A stretch of DNA of 64,000 nucleotides from Acidovorax sp. YS12 (GCA_021496925.1 CP053915.1:3437501-3501500); one strand, 5' to 3'; positions 52,322 to 61,150 are shown, counted from the stretch's first letter. The notes: generated from the sequence alone by a model not told the origin. Translations and numbers: made by a program.

Positions 52322-54421
52322 ATGCACCCCTCTGCCCCGAACGGCGCGATCCGGCGCCCCGTGAGCGCCGCCGCCGCGCTGGCATTCATGTTCACCCTCA
52401 CGGCCTGCGGCGGCGGCAGTGACGCCAGCGACACGCCCCCCACCTCCGGCCCCCCGCCGGGCGCGGGCGCGCCCCAGGGCTCCGTCGTCTGCAAGGACTA
52501 CGGCATGCAGGACGTGACGGTCGCGCCCAAGACCATCACCATCCGCAACAACGCCGACGAGCAGATCTACCCCGTGCTCTCCACCAGCACCAATGCGGAG
52601 AACCTGTGGGTGCAGGGCTGCCTGCGCACCACCGAGGCACTGCCCACCGACGTGGTCTATAAGCTCTACGTCAACGACGGCCAGGGCATTCCGCCCGGCT
52701 CCGAAGTCACCATCACCCTGCCGCTCTACAGCGAACTCGGCCCCAAGCAGTACATCACCTGGTGGAACGGCGGTCGCATGCTGCTGGCCGACCGCAACAA
52801 GCGCCTGCGCAACGATGAGGACAAATCCATCGCCACCCCCGCCGAGGTGACCTGCCAGGCGCAGGGCACGGCGTGCGCGCTGACCACGTACGCCAGCGCG
52901 GTGCAGTTCCCCGAAGACGCCTTCGCGCAACTGTCTGAATACACCTTCGGCGACTCCGACATCCCCGCAGGGCAGGCCGCGCGGCTGCTCAAGCCCGCCA
53001 ACGTGGGCTACAACATTTCCTACGTCGATCACGTCTACATGCCCGTGGCCATCGGCCCCCGGGACAACCCCTACATCGGCTACAGCGGCTCGGTGCAAAA
53101 GCCCGCCGCGTTCCGCAAGGCGCTGCGCAGCTTCCTGGGTGGCCTGGGCGAAGGCTGGCCGGTCTACAACATGAGCGAAGTGCGCCTGCCCGGCGGCTAC
53201 AACATCTTCGCCCAGCGCGGCGGCTACCTGGTCCAGGACGCCGACGTGCCCGTGCAGCCGCCGGACGGTCAGAACCCGCCGGTGCTCACCGTGCAGAAGT
53301 GCATCGACAAGCAATGCACGCCCGAGGAGCAGCGCAGCCTGCAATGGGGCCAGTCGGTGCAGAACATCCAGGACCTGTGGGGCGCCTGCGTCGATTGGGG
53401 CAGCGAGGACATCTCCCAATACACCCGCAAGAAGTACCCGCAGGACTGCCCCGCCCCGCAGGAGATGCAGGGCAAGCTGGCCCTCGTCAAGGACTTCTTC
53501 GCCGAGAACCACAAGAAGTATTTGGCGATGTACGACGCCAGGCAATGCACCGGCGAGCCCAAGGGCTCGGGCAAGATTCCGCCGCACGTCGCCGAGTTCA
53601 AGTTCTGGGAGGCCATCAAGCACATCTACGGCTGGGTGCCCTACAACGAAGGCTGCGGCGCGGGCGCCAACAAGCTGGGTGCCACCACGGCCCAGGGCCG
53701 TGACCACGCCTACGTGCAGGCCATGTACATCCAGGACCTGCAATACAACTACGGCCAGGGCGCCGTCCAGGCCGACCCCAGGCTTGCCTTCAACCCCTAC
53801 GTCAAGCTGATCCACGACGACCTGGGCATGAGCGCCTACGGCTTCTCGGTGGATGACGCCGTGGGCTTCATGAGCGAGCTGGGCAACGGCCTGGTGTTCA
53901 CCGTGGGCGGCGTGCAGGGGCTGGAGAACGGGCGCGCCTTCAACTACCACGACGGCTTCGACGTGCTGCTGGGCAACCCCGCCGACCGCGTGCCCGAGAA
54001 CAAGCCGTTGCTCAAGAAGTACGGTGCCTGCTCGCTGGGCCAGGACGCCAGCGACCCCAACTGCGACAACGTCAAGCAGGACGTGCTTATGCCCGACACC
54101 AACCGCATCGTCGGCTTTCGCGTGGGCACCATGCCCTCCTACCCCATGAAGGTGCGCTTCACCGACGCGCAGGACAACGTCTACACCTTGCTCGTCAAGG
54201 AGAAGTTCTCCGCCTGCACCGGCGCGCTGGCCGACTGCCCGTCCAACCGGGCCAGCATCGTTGACAGCAGCGCGTGCAGTGTCACGACCCCGGCGGGCGG
54301 CAAGCACCCCAAGTCCGACATGTGGTGCGTCGGTGCCAACCCCAACCAGAGCCGCGAAAACGACGAGGCGGCCATCAAGAACCACCTGAGCTTCCCCGTT
54401 CCGGTGCAATACCTGCCCTAA
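52322..54421 (+). CDS. Large lipoprotein of unrecognised family
   Basis: A 699-residue protein with a lipobox (MFTLTACGGG, lipid-anchored Cys29) and a flexible Pro/Gly stretch after it, so it is a periplasmic-face lipoprotein. I do not recognise the family with certainty. The segment TITIRNNADEQIYPVLSTST followed by VYKLYVNDGQGIPPGSEVTI, and then YNISYVDHVYMPVAIG, recalls beta-sandwich proteins of the thaumatin/GH64 kind, but the catalytic site is not clear. It has at least ten cysteines in the mature part, arguing for disulfides. The promoter carries operator site 3, tying it to the AraC paralogs. Confidence 0.65.
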   Translation: MHPSAPNGAIRRPVSAAAALAFMFTLTACGGGSDASDTPPTSGPPPGAGAPQGSVVCKDYGMQDVTVAPKTITIRNNADEQIYPVLSTSTNAENLWVQGCLRTTEALPTDVVYKLYVNDGQGIPPGSEVTITLPLYSELGPKQYITWWNGGRMLLADRNKRLRNDEDKSIATPAEVTCQAQGTACALTTYASAVQFPEDAFAQLSEYTFGDSDIPAGQAARLLKPANVGYNISYVDHVYMPVAIGPRDNPYIGYSGSVQKPAAFRKALRSFLGGLGEGWPVYNMSEVRLPGGYNIFAQRGGYLVQDADVPVQPPDGQNPPVLTVQKCIDKQCTPEEQRSLQWGQSVQNIQDLWGACVDWGSEDISQYTRKKYPQDCPAPQEMQGKLALVKDFFAENHKKYLAMYDARQCTGEPKGSGKIPPHVAEFKFWEAIKHIYGWVPYNEGCGAGANKLGATTAQGRDHAYVQAMYIQDLQYNYGQGAVQADPRLAFNPYVKLIHDDLGMSAYGFSVDDAVGFMSELGNGLVFTVGGVQGLENGRAFNYHDGFDVLLGNPADRVPENKPLLKKYGACSLGQDASDPNCDNVKQDVLMPDTNRIVGFRVGTMPSYPMKVRFTDAQDNVYTLLVKEKFSACTGALADCPSNRASIVDSSACSVTTPAGGKHPKSDMWCVGANPNQSRENDEAAIKNHLSFPVPVQYLP

Positions 54422-54430
54422 GGAAAATTA

Positions 54431-54490
54431 AGACAAAAAACGGCTCCAGCGCTTACCAGGAAAGCGCTAAAAGCTATCAAAAACAGAGTC
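54431..54490. repeat. REP-like intergenic element, copy 13
   Basis: GGCTCCAGCGCTTACC and GGAAAGCGCTAAAAGCTATC lie between the two lipoprotein genes. Confidence 0.75.
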
Positions 54491-54514
54491 TCTCGCGCTT
54501 GCGCGCGCTCCCGC

Positions 54515-54545
54515 TGCGTCCCACCCCGCCTCCGGGTGGGACGCA
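54515..54545. repeat. Perfect 12-bp inverted repeat next to operator site 4
   Basis: TGCGTCCCACCC (54515-54526) and GGGTGGGACGCA (54534-54545) flank seven bases. The right arm contains the distal GCGTCC half of operator site 4. It has no T-tract. Confidence 0.75.
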
Positions 54546-54564
54546 TTCCCCCAACCTGGGACGA
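54539..54564. promoter_or_regulatory. Operator site 4 (GCGTCC direct repeat, inverted orientation)
   Basis: On the minus strand: TCGTCC (one change from GCGTCC), 14 bases (CAGGTTGGGGGAAT), GCGTCC. It ends 41 bases before the TACAGT box at 54606-54611 and 82 before the start at 54646. ACGATCT is again nearby on the minus strand. Confidence 0.68.
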
Positions 54565-54605
54565 ATCACCGCCAGATCGTCGCCCATCGCCCCCGGGCCC
54601 GTGCC

Positions 54606-54611
54606 TACAGT
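54606..54611 (+). promoter_or_regulatory. -10 box of the CubicO lipoprotein gene
   Basis: TACAGT, 41 bases after operator site 4; no good -35 box. Confidence 0.4.
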
Positions 54612-54645
54612 CGAAGCGACAGAACCACGACACCCGCAGCAAGCC

Positions 54646-56217
54646 ATGTTCCCCACCCTTTCCCTTCTTCGCCTGGGCGCGCTGGCCGGCCTGGCGTGCG
54701 CACTGGGCGCCTGCGGCGGCACGGCGGCGCCAGGCGCGGTGCGGCAGGCCGCGGCCGGGCTCGACACCCTGGTGCCGCAGTGGATGGCGCGCACCGGCGT
54801 GCCGGGCGTGGCCGTGGCGGTGGTGTACCGGGGCGAGACGCTGTATGCGCGCGGCTTCGGCGTGCGCCGGGTGGATGGCGACGCGCCGGTGGACGCCGAC
54901 ACGGTGTTCCAGCTCGCCTCGCTGTCCAAGTCCGTGGGCGCCACCGTCATGGCCGGGCAGATGCAGGGTGGCACGTCCGCCATCGGCTGGAGCACGCCCG
55001 TGCAGCACCTGCTGCCCGGTTTCGCCCTGGGCTACGCCGATGCGCAGGACAACGCCCGCCTGACCCTGGGCGACCTGTATGCGCACCGCAGCGGCCTGCC
55101 GGATCACGCGGGCGACCTGCTCGAAGACCTGGGCCACACGCGCGCCGAGGTGCTGCAGCGCCTGCGCCACGCGGCGCTGAACCCCTACGGCAGCTACGCC
55201 TACACCAACTTCGGCCTGACGGCCGCCGCCGAGGCCATGGCCCAGGCGCGCGGCGTGGACTGGGCCACGCTGTCCGCGCAGACGCTGTACCAGCCGCTGG
55301 GCATGGCGCGCACCAGTTCGCGCTACGCCGATTTCGCCGCGCGCGAGAACCGCGCCTGGGGCCATGTGCAGGCCGGCATCAGCGCGGCCAGCTACGGCGC
55401 CGCGCCGGCGCGCTACGCCGTGCAGCAGCCCCCGCGCCAGCCCGATGCGCAGTCGCCTGCGGGCGGCGTCAGCGCCAGCGCGGCCGACATGGCGCGCTGG
55501 ATGGCGCTGGTGCTGGCCCAGGGCCGCTGGCAGGGGCGGCAACTGGCCGACGCGGCGGCGCTGCAGGCGGCGATGACGGCGCGCCCCGGCGGCGCCTATG
55601 GCTATGGCTTCAACGTGGGGCCCGATCCGCACGGCCACCCCAGCGTCTCGCATTCGGGTGCGTTCCTGCTGGGCGCGCACACCGCGTTCATCCTCTGGCC
55701 GCAGGCGGATCTGGGCATCACCGTGCTCACCAATGCCCAGCCGCGCGGCCTGGCCGAGGCCATTGCGCTGGCCTTTGGCGAGCAGGCGCTGGGCGATGCC
55801 GCGCCGGGTGCGCCCAGCGCCGACTGGCTCGCCGTGATGCAGGAAAAGATGCGCGGCCTGTACCGCCCGCTGGGCGCGCTGGCGGGCCAGCAGCCGCCCG
55901 CCGCGCCGCTGCCGCCCCAGCCGCTGGCGCAGTACGCCGGGCGCTACGCCAGCGCCTACTACGGCGGCGCCGAGGTGCAGCGCAGCGGCGATGCGCTCGA
56001 CCTCGTGCTCGGCCCGGCGCGGGTGCGCTACCGGCTGCGCCACTGGAGCGGCGACCAGTTCGTTTTCACGCCCGAGGGCGAGAGCGCGCCGCCCGGCTCG
56101 GTGTCGGCCGTGCAGTTCAGCCTGGACGGCGGACACCGGGCCGTGCAGATGCAGATCGAGTATTTCGGCGAAGACACGGCGCGCGGCCTTTTCGCGCGCG
56201 TGGCCGATGGCCAGTGA
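54646..56217 (+). CDS. CubicO-type (class C beta-lactamase fold) serine hydrolase lipoprotein
   Basis: A 523-residue lipoprotein (lipobox LGACGG, Cys23). The beta-lactamase-fold domain has SLSK (Ser92 to Lys95), YTN (Tyr186 to Asn188) and a third motif HSG in PSVSHSGAFLLGAHTAFILW. A C-terminal domain of about 100 residues (QYAGRYASAYYGGAEVQRSG onward) is the lipocalin-like DUF3471 type. These enzymes act on D-peptides, esters or cell-wall pieces; the HSG in place of KTG argues against real beta-lactamase activity. The gene carries operator site 4 upstream and is followed after 46 bases by the glycosidase-like lipoprotein, so the two are probably co-transcribed. Confidence 0.86.
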   Translation: MFPTLSLLRLGALAGLACALGACGGTAAPGAVRQAAAGLDTLVPQWMARTGVPGVAVAVVYRGETLYARGFGVRRVDGDAPVDADTVFQLASLSKSVGATVMAGQMQGGTSAIGWSTPVQHLLPGFALGYADAQDNARLTLGDLYAHRSGLPDHAGDLLEDLGHTRAEVLQRLRHAALNPYGSYAYTNFGLTAAAEAMAQARGVDWATLSAQTLYQPLGMARTSSRYADFAARENRAWGHVQAGISAASYGAAPARYAVQQPPRQPDAQSPAGGVSASAADMARWMALVLAQGRWQGRQLADAAALQAAMTARPGGAYGYGFNVGPDPHGHPSVSHSGAFLLGAHTAFILWPQADLGITVLTNAQPRGLAEAIALAFGEQALGDAAPGAPSADWLAVMQEKMRGLYRPLGALAGQQPPAAPLPPQPLAQYAGRYASAYYGGAEVQRSGDALDLVLGPARVRYRLRHWSGDQFVFTPEGESAPPGSVSAVQFSLDGGHRAVQMQIEYFGEDTARGLFARVADGQ

Positions 56218-56263
56218 CAGGGGGCCGCTTCCCTGCGCACACATTCCCAGAAGGAGACCCACC

Positions 56264-58309
56264 ATGACGACCCCCGCACGACGCGAGACCCCCCGCCTTT
56301 TCCCGGCCAGCGCCTTGGCGCTGTCCTGCGCCCTGCTGCTGGCGGCCTGCGGCGGTGGTGGCGGCGACGGTGGCACCACCCCGGACACCGGCGACGTGAC
56401 GAAGCGCATCTACGTGCTGTCGGCCGATGCCGGGCAGGCCGGCGCGGTGGCCGCCGGGCAGACGCTCAGCGTGACCCTGACGGGCGTCGAGCCCGGGGTG
56501 GACTGGTACAGCGACCGCCCGGCGCGCGAGGTTGGCGAGGCCCGCGTCCAGAACTTCGTGGGCGCCGACTGGCAGCGCGTGTATGGCGGCGTGGCGCCGA
56601 ATGCCCTGCTGCAGTTCCAGAACGCCAGCGGCGTGCACGCGGTGTTCGGCAGCGTGCAGGCGGCGCAGTACGACGCGGCCACGCGCACGCTGCGCCTGGA
56701 ACTGCGCGTGACCAAGGTGTCGCCCGGCACGGGGGCCAGCGTGGGCAGCTTCACCCTGCCGGTGGTGACGCTGCTGAACAACCTGCAGGCGCCCGCGCAG
56801 GGCTCGACCTTCGCCATGGCGGCGGGCCGCACCGCGCTGCAGTCCGATGGCAAGGGCGGCCAGCGGCTGGTGCTGCAGGACGTGGATGAGGACGTGCTGT
56901 GGATGAACAACGCGCCGGCGCGCGCGGGCGACTTCGAGAGCCTGGGCAACTTCGTCAACGTCTGGGACGAGCGCTTCGGCGATGCGCTGCCCAACGCCTC
57001 CGTGGCCGGCGATCCGGGCAATGGCGACTACGGCATCGTGCCGCTGACGCTGGCCGACCCGGTGTACGACAGCGCCACGCGCAGCCTGAGCTTCGCCGCC
57101 GTGCCGCTGGCCGGGGCGAGCCTGCCGGGCCAGGGGACGCTGCGCAACGCCATCGTGTTCGTCGACGCGGGCGACCGCGCCTCGCCCGCCAGCGTGTTCG
57201 AGCAGCCGTGGCGCGGCGTGGCGTACTCGGCCATTCCGGCCAAGTTCCAGAGCAACCCCACGGGGGCGTTCTTCGATTCCGACGCCACCTCCAGCGCCTT
57301 CCAGGCCTTGTGGGGCAGCAAGGACGGCTGCGGGCGCAACGACCTGGAGGCCATGGCCGCGCAGGGCGTGAATCTGATCCGCCTGTACGACTACAACTAC
57401 CAGCGCGGCTCCGACAAATGGACCACCGGCGGCAACGGCCACATCGCCTTCCTGGACAAGGCGCAGTCGCTGGGCATCAAGGTCATCATCCCGGTCTCGA
57501 ACTACAACTTCAAGAACCAGGACGGCAGCAACCGCCCGTGGGACAACATCGACCTCACCGTCACGCAGATCGTGGCCAGCGTGAAGAAGAATGGCGCCAT
57601 CCACCCGGCGGTGCACTCCTTCAGCATCGGCAACGAGCTCGATCTGCCGAAGGAGGACCAGACCTGGCAGGCGCTGTTCCCGAAGGCCGCGCACGTGGCC
57701 AGCCTGCTCCACAAGCTCGCGCCGGACCACTACATGACGGTGCCCGTCAGCAACGCCGACGAGAAGAGGTTCTACGAGGAGCTGCGCAAGCAGTTGCCGG
57801 CCGATCTCTACCAGAGCCGCTTCTACAACGCGGTGCAGACCTTCAAGCTCAAGACCGGCAACGACCTGCGCGACAACATCCTGCAGGCCTACGACAACCT
57901 GAACCTGGGCGTGCCGCTGGTCATCACCGAGCTGGGCACGAACAACATCGGCATCGGCTCGGTCGATGCCAAGGTGAACGCGGTGCTGGGCCAGGCCAGC
58001 GCGGTGCGCGAATACATGGACGCCAACCCGCGGTCCCTGGTCAAGGGCTTCTCCATCTTCGAGTGGCAGAACTCCAACTGGAAGCGCAACGGCGGTCCGG
58101 ACAACACCGAGTCCACGTTCGGCATCCATGCCTATGGCCCGGTGCTGTGCCAGTCCAAGACCGGCGTCTTCGGCATGTGGAACGCCAAGGACTCCTACTG
58201 GGTCTCCTTTCACGACGATGTCGCCTACGACGTGGATGCGCTGGTGCCGCTCACCAGCGCCGACCACCCCGAGGGCCTGCTGAAGGCGCTGTCGCCGTAC
58301 TTCAAATGA
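56264..58309 (+). CDS. Lipoprotein with C-terminal GH-A-like (GH72/GH17-type) glycosidase domain
   Basis: A 681-residue lipoprotein (lipobox LLAACGGGGG, Cys29). Residues 45-330 form a beta-rich domain with no known family (VSLTLTGVEPGVDWYSDRP-type start, here LSVTLTGVEPGVDWYSDRP). The rest looks like a TIM-barrel glycosidase of clan GH-A: LEAMAAQGVNLIRLYDYNYQ, the acid/base in FSIGNELDLPKE (Glu458) and the nucleophile in LVITELGTNNIG (Glu556), 98 residues apart as in that clan. It resembles beta-1,3-glucanosyltransferases of GH72, but the family needs checking. An AAGGAG site precedes the ATG. It lies in an operon-like pair with the CubicO gene. Confidence 0.75.
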   Translation: MTTPARRETPRLFPASALALSCALLLAACGGGGGDGGTTPDTGDVTKRIYVLSADAGQAGAVAAGQTLSVTLTGVEPGVDWYSDRPAREVGEARVQNFVGADWQRVYGGVAPNALLQFQNASGVHAVFGSVQAAQYDAATRTLRLELRVTKVSPGTGASVGSFTLPVVTLLNNLQAPAQGSTFAMAAGRTALQSDGKGGQRLVLQDVDEDVLWMNNAPARAGDFESLGNFVNVWDERFGDALPNASVAGDPGNGDYGIVPLTLADPVYDSATRSLSFAAVPLAGASLPGQGTLRNAIVFVDAGDRASPASVFEQPWRGVAYSAIPAKFQSNPTGAFFDSDATSSAFQALWGSKDGCGRNDLEAMAAQGVNLIRLYDYNYQRGSDKWTTGGNGHIAFLDKAQSLGIKVIIPVSNYNFKNQDGSNRPWDNIDLTVTQIVASVKKNGAIHPAVHSFSIGNELDLPKEDQTWQALFPKAAHVASLLHKLAPDHYMTVPVSNADEKRFYEELRKQLPADLYQSRFYNAVQTFKLKTGNDLRDNILQAYDNLNLGVPLVITELGTNNIGIGSVDAKVNAVLGQASAVREYMDANPRSLVKGFSIFEWQNSNWKRNGGPDNTESTFGIHAYGPVLCQSKTGVFGMWNAKDSYWVSFHDDVAYDVDALVPLTSADHPEGLLKALSPYFK

Positions 58310-58339
58310 GGCCGGCGGGCATGCCCGGGCGGCCTTCCC

Positions 58340-58345
58340 CATAAT
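58340..58345 (+). promoter_or_regulatory. -10 box of AraC paralog 3
   Basis: CATAAT, seven bases before the ATG at 58353, with no ribosome-binding sequence. No GCGTCC operator precedes it. Confidence 0.4.
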
Positions 58346-58352
58346 CCGCCGC

Positions 58353-59348
58353 ATGCCCCCCGCCGCACCACCCTGCACGCTGGAGCGCCTGCACACCCAC
58401 GACGTGGAGCCGGCGCTGCGCTTCGACGCCTGGCGCGAGCGCGCCCACCAGTGGGTGGAAATGCTGCCGCCGCCGCCCGGCGCGGCGCTCGACGCCGAGC
58501 TGCTGATGCTGCGCGGCGGCGGTGGCTGCGTGTTCGGCACCATGCGCTCCTCGGCCTACGAGATGCATGCGGCGGCGCGGCGCATGGCGCATGCGCCCGG
58601 CATGGTGGTGCTCACGCTGATCCAGTCGGGCGAGATGCTGCGCGACGCCGCGCCTGGCGAGCACCAGCGCGCCGGGCCCGGCACGCTCGGCCTGTACGAC
58701 CCGTGGCGCATGGGCAGCTACCGCTGGAGCGAAGGCTCGCGCGAGGCGTTCCTGGCACTGCCGCGCGACGTGGCGCAGGCGGCGCTGGGGCGCGAGCCGG
58801 GCAATCTGGCGATAGCGCCCGGGCGCTGCACGCTGGCGCCGGCGCTGGCCGCGCAACTGGGCCACCTGGCGCTGCTCGTGCACCAGCCCCAGCGCATCGA
58901 CGCGGCGGAATACGCCGGCCTGCTGGACGCCACGCGCGCGCTGGCGCTGCTCATGCTGCGCAACCTGGGCCGCCAGGGCGCGGGCGTGGACCTGCCGGAC
59001 GCGCGGGAGAGCCTGCACGCCGGCCGCCACGCGGCGGCGCTGCGCTTCATGGAACTGCACGCCCACACCCAGGGCCTGGACGCCGGTTCGATAGCGCGTG
59101 GCGCGGGCTGCTCGCGCACGCGGCTGTACGAGGCCTTTGCCGCACAGGGCCAGACGGTGATGGGCACGCTGCGCGAGTTGCGCCTGCAGCGCGCCCGGGG
59201 CCTGATCGAGCAGAGCCCGCGCCTGCACGTGGGCGCGCTGGCGTGGCGCTGCGGCTTTGGCGACCCGTCGGACTTCAGCAAGCTGTTTCGCGCGCGCTTC
59301 GGGCTGGCGCCTTCGCAGTGGCACCAGCGGGCCTGGGCGGCGGGCTGA
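58353..59348 (+). CDS. AraC family regulator, paralog 3 of 3
   Basis: A 331-residue paralog of the regulators at 48785 and 49874. The sensor is again different (YEMHAAARRMAHAPGMVVLT), but the HTH region (SIARGAGCSRTRLYEAFAAQ and GALAWRCGFGDPSDFSKLFR) is nearly the same. It lacks the GCGTCC operator of the other two, and follows the glycosidase-like gene after 43 bases. The 3' end overlaps the convergent LysR gene by 74 bases. It may regulate the same sites under another signal. Confidence 0.88.
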   Translation: MPPAAPPCTLERLHTHDVEPALRFDAWRERAHQWVEMLPPPPGAALDAELLMLRGGGGCVFGTMRSSAYEMHAAARRMAHAPGMVVLTLIQSGEMLRDAAPGEHQRAGPGTLGLYDPWRMGSYRWSEGSREAFLALPRDVAQAALGREPGNLAIAPGRCTLAPALAAQLGHLALLVHQPQRIDAAEYAGLLDATRALALLMLRNLGRQGAGVDLPDARESLHAGRHAAALRFMELHAHTQGLDAGSIARGAGCSRTRLYEAFAAQGQTVMGTLRELRLQRARGLIEQSPRLHVGALAWRCGFGDPSDFSKLFRARFGLAPSQWHQRAWAAG

Positions 59349-60261
59349 AGCTTGCCTCCGTGCCGAGGTGCGCACCGACCACCTCGGCCAGCCAGTCCAT
59401 CACCATGCGCACGCGGCGCGGCAGGTGGCGGCGGTTGGCGTACACCAGCGTGAGCGGCATGGGCGGCGCGGCGCACTGCGGCAGCACCTCCACCAGTTCC
59501 CCGCGTGCCAGCAGGTCCACCACGCCCAGGCGCGGCACCTGGATGATGCCCAGGCCCGCCAGGCAGGCGGCCACGTAGGCTTCGGCGTTGTTCACGGTGA
59601 TGGCGCCCGCCATGGGCTGGCGCACCAGGGCGCCGTCCACCACGGCCTCGTAGCCGGCCGAGGGCGCGCCCAGCGTGTTCACGAAATGCACCAGCTGGTG
59701 CTGCGCCAGGTCTGGCAGCGCGCGCGGCGTTCCGTGGCGCCGCAGGTAGGCGGGGCTGGCGCAGTTGGCCAGCGGTGCCATGCCCAGCGGGCGGGCCACC
59801 AGGCTCTGGTCCACCACCGCGCCGGTGCGCACCACGCAATCGAACCCTTCGCGGATCACGTCCACGCGGCGCTCGGTGCTGCTCAGCTCCAGCGCCAGCC
59901 CGGGGTGCTGGCGCAGCAGTTCGGGCAGGCGCGGCACCACCACATTGCGCGCCATGCCGGTGGACATGTCGATGCGCACGCGCCCCTTCAGGCCCGCGCC
60001 GTCGGCCTGCTGGAACATGGACTGCAGCGCATCCACCTCGGCCAGCAGGTCCTTGCAGCGCTCGTAGCAGGCCTGGCCGTCCTGCGTGAGCTGCACGCGC
60101 CGCGTGGTGCGGTGCAGCAGCCGCGTGCCCAGTTGCGCCTCCAGTTGCTGGATGGCGGTGGAGGCGCTGGCCTTGGGCAGGCCCAGCGCCTGCGCCGCCT
60201 GCGTGAAGCTGGCGAGTTCGGCCACGCGCGTGAAGATGTGCATGCGCTCCAGGGGGTTCAT
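59275..60261 (-). CDS. LysR family transcriptional regulator
   Basis: A 328-residue regulator. The winged HTH is MNPLERMHIFTRVAELASFT, with QAAQALGLPKASASTAIQQL as the recognition segment, followed by the LysR substrate-binding domain. It resembles the CrgA/DsdC-like group with a basal-size C-terminal region. The last 30 residues (beginning EASFSPPPRPAG) are encoded antisense to the end of AraC paralog 3 and have no family counterpart, so the reading frame was probably extended. The SDR gene diverges 112 bases away, the usual setting for a LysR target. Confidence 0.88.
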   Translation of the reverse strand: MNPLERMHIFTRVAELASFTQAAQALGLPKASASTAIQQLEAQLGTRLLHRTTRRVQLTQDGQACYERCKDLLAEVDALQSMFQQADGAGLKGRVRIDMSTGMARNVVVPRLPELLRQHPGLALELSSTERRVDVIREGFDCVVRTGAVVDQSLVARPLGMAPLANCASPAYLRRHGTPRALPDLAQHQLVHFVNTLGAPSAGYEAVVDGALVRQPMAGAITVNNAEAYVAACLAGLGIIQVPRLGVVDLLARGELVEVLPQCAAPPMPLTLVYANRRHLPRRVRMVMDWLAEVVGAHLGTEASFSPPPRPAGATAKAPARSARETAC

Positions 60262-60373
60262 TGTTCTTCCTGCATGAACGATGTGGTCTATTTTCAGGGA
60301 TTTATCTCGATTCGATCTCCCAATAAAGTGCATGCCATCTCTTTGGCTCCCGCACTCTGGAAAGGACCTCGCC

Positions 60374-61150
60374 ATGACCGCCTCCACTCCCGCACCCACC
60401 CCCATCGCCCTGATCACCGGCGCCAGCCGGGGCCTGGGCCGCAACGCGGCGCTGCATGCCGCGCGCGCCGGCATCGACGTGATCGTCACCTACCGCAGCC
60501 AGGCCGCCGAAGCCCAGGCCGTGGTGGCTGAGATCGAGGCCCTGGGCCGCCGCGCGCTGGCCCTGCCGCTGGACGTGGCGCACAGCGGCGGCTTCGCGGC
60601 CTTCGCCGCGCGGGTGCAGGACGCCCTGCGCCAGCACTGGCAGCGCGAGCGCTTCGACTTCCTGGTGAACAACGCCGGCATCGGCATCCACACCCCGTTC
60701 ATGGAGACCACCGAGGCGCAGTTCGACGAACTGGTGGCCATCCACCTCAAGGGCGTGTTCTTCCTCACGCAAAAGCTGCTGCCGCTGATGAACGACGGGG
60801 GGCGGATCCTGAACGTGTCCTCCGGCCTGGCGCGTTTCGCCCTGCCGGGCTATGCCGCCTATGCGGCGATGAAGGGCGCGGTGGAAGTGCTCACGCGCTA
60901 CCTGGCCAAGGAACTGGGCGCGCGCGGCATCGCCGTGAACGTGGTGGCGCCTGGCGCCATCGAGACCGACTTCGGCGGCGGCACCGTGCGCGACAACGCC
61001 CAGGTGAATGCCTTCATCGCCGCGCAGACGGCCCTGGGCCGGGCGGGCCAGCCCGACGACATCGGCGGCGTGATCGCGGCGCTGCTGGCCCCGGGAACGG
61101 GCTGGATCAACGCGCAGCGCATCGAGGCGTCGGGCGGCATGTTCCTGTGA
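60374..61150 (+). CDS. Short-chain dehydrogenase/reductase (SDR)
   Basis: A 258-residue SDR oxidoreductase. The cofactor motif is TGASRGLG near residue 16, the structural NNAG is in DFLVNNAGIG, and the catalytic set is Ser in LNVSSGLARF and YxxxK in YAAYAAMKGAVEV. A T in VTYRSQAAEA after the second beta strand suggests NADP preference. The substrate is unknown. It is divergent from the LysR gene, which probably controls it. The start at 60374 gives the usual N terminus. Confidence 0.9.
   Translation: MTASTPAPTPIALITGASRGLGRNAALHAARAGIDVIVTYRSQAAEAQAVVAEIEALGRRALALPLDVAHSGGFAAFAARVQDALRQHWQRERFDFLVNNAGIGIHTPFMETTEAQFDELVAIHLKGVFFLTQKLLPLMNDGGRILNVSSGLARFALPGYAAYAAMKGAVEVLTRYLAKELGARGIAVNVVAPGAIETDFGGGTVRDNAQVNAFIAAQTALGRAGQPDDIGGVIAALLAPGTGWINAQRIEASGGMFL

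Noticed and set aside
54646..56217. Possible beta-lactamase resistance gene
   Set aside because: It has the fold but HSG in place of KTG, a lipid anchor and a DUF3471-type tail, which fit a CubicO-type hydrolase.
60262..60373. A LysR operator in the LysR/SDR gap
   Set aside because: AT-rich dyads are present (around TCTCGATTCGAT), but no clear T-N11-A palindrome could be fixed.
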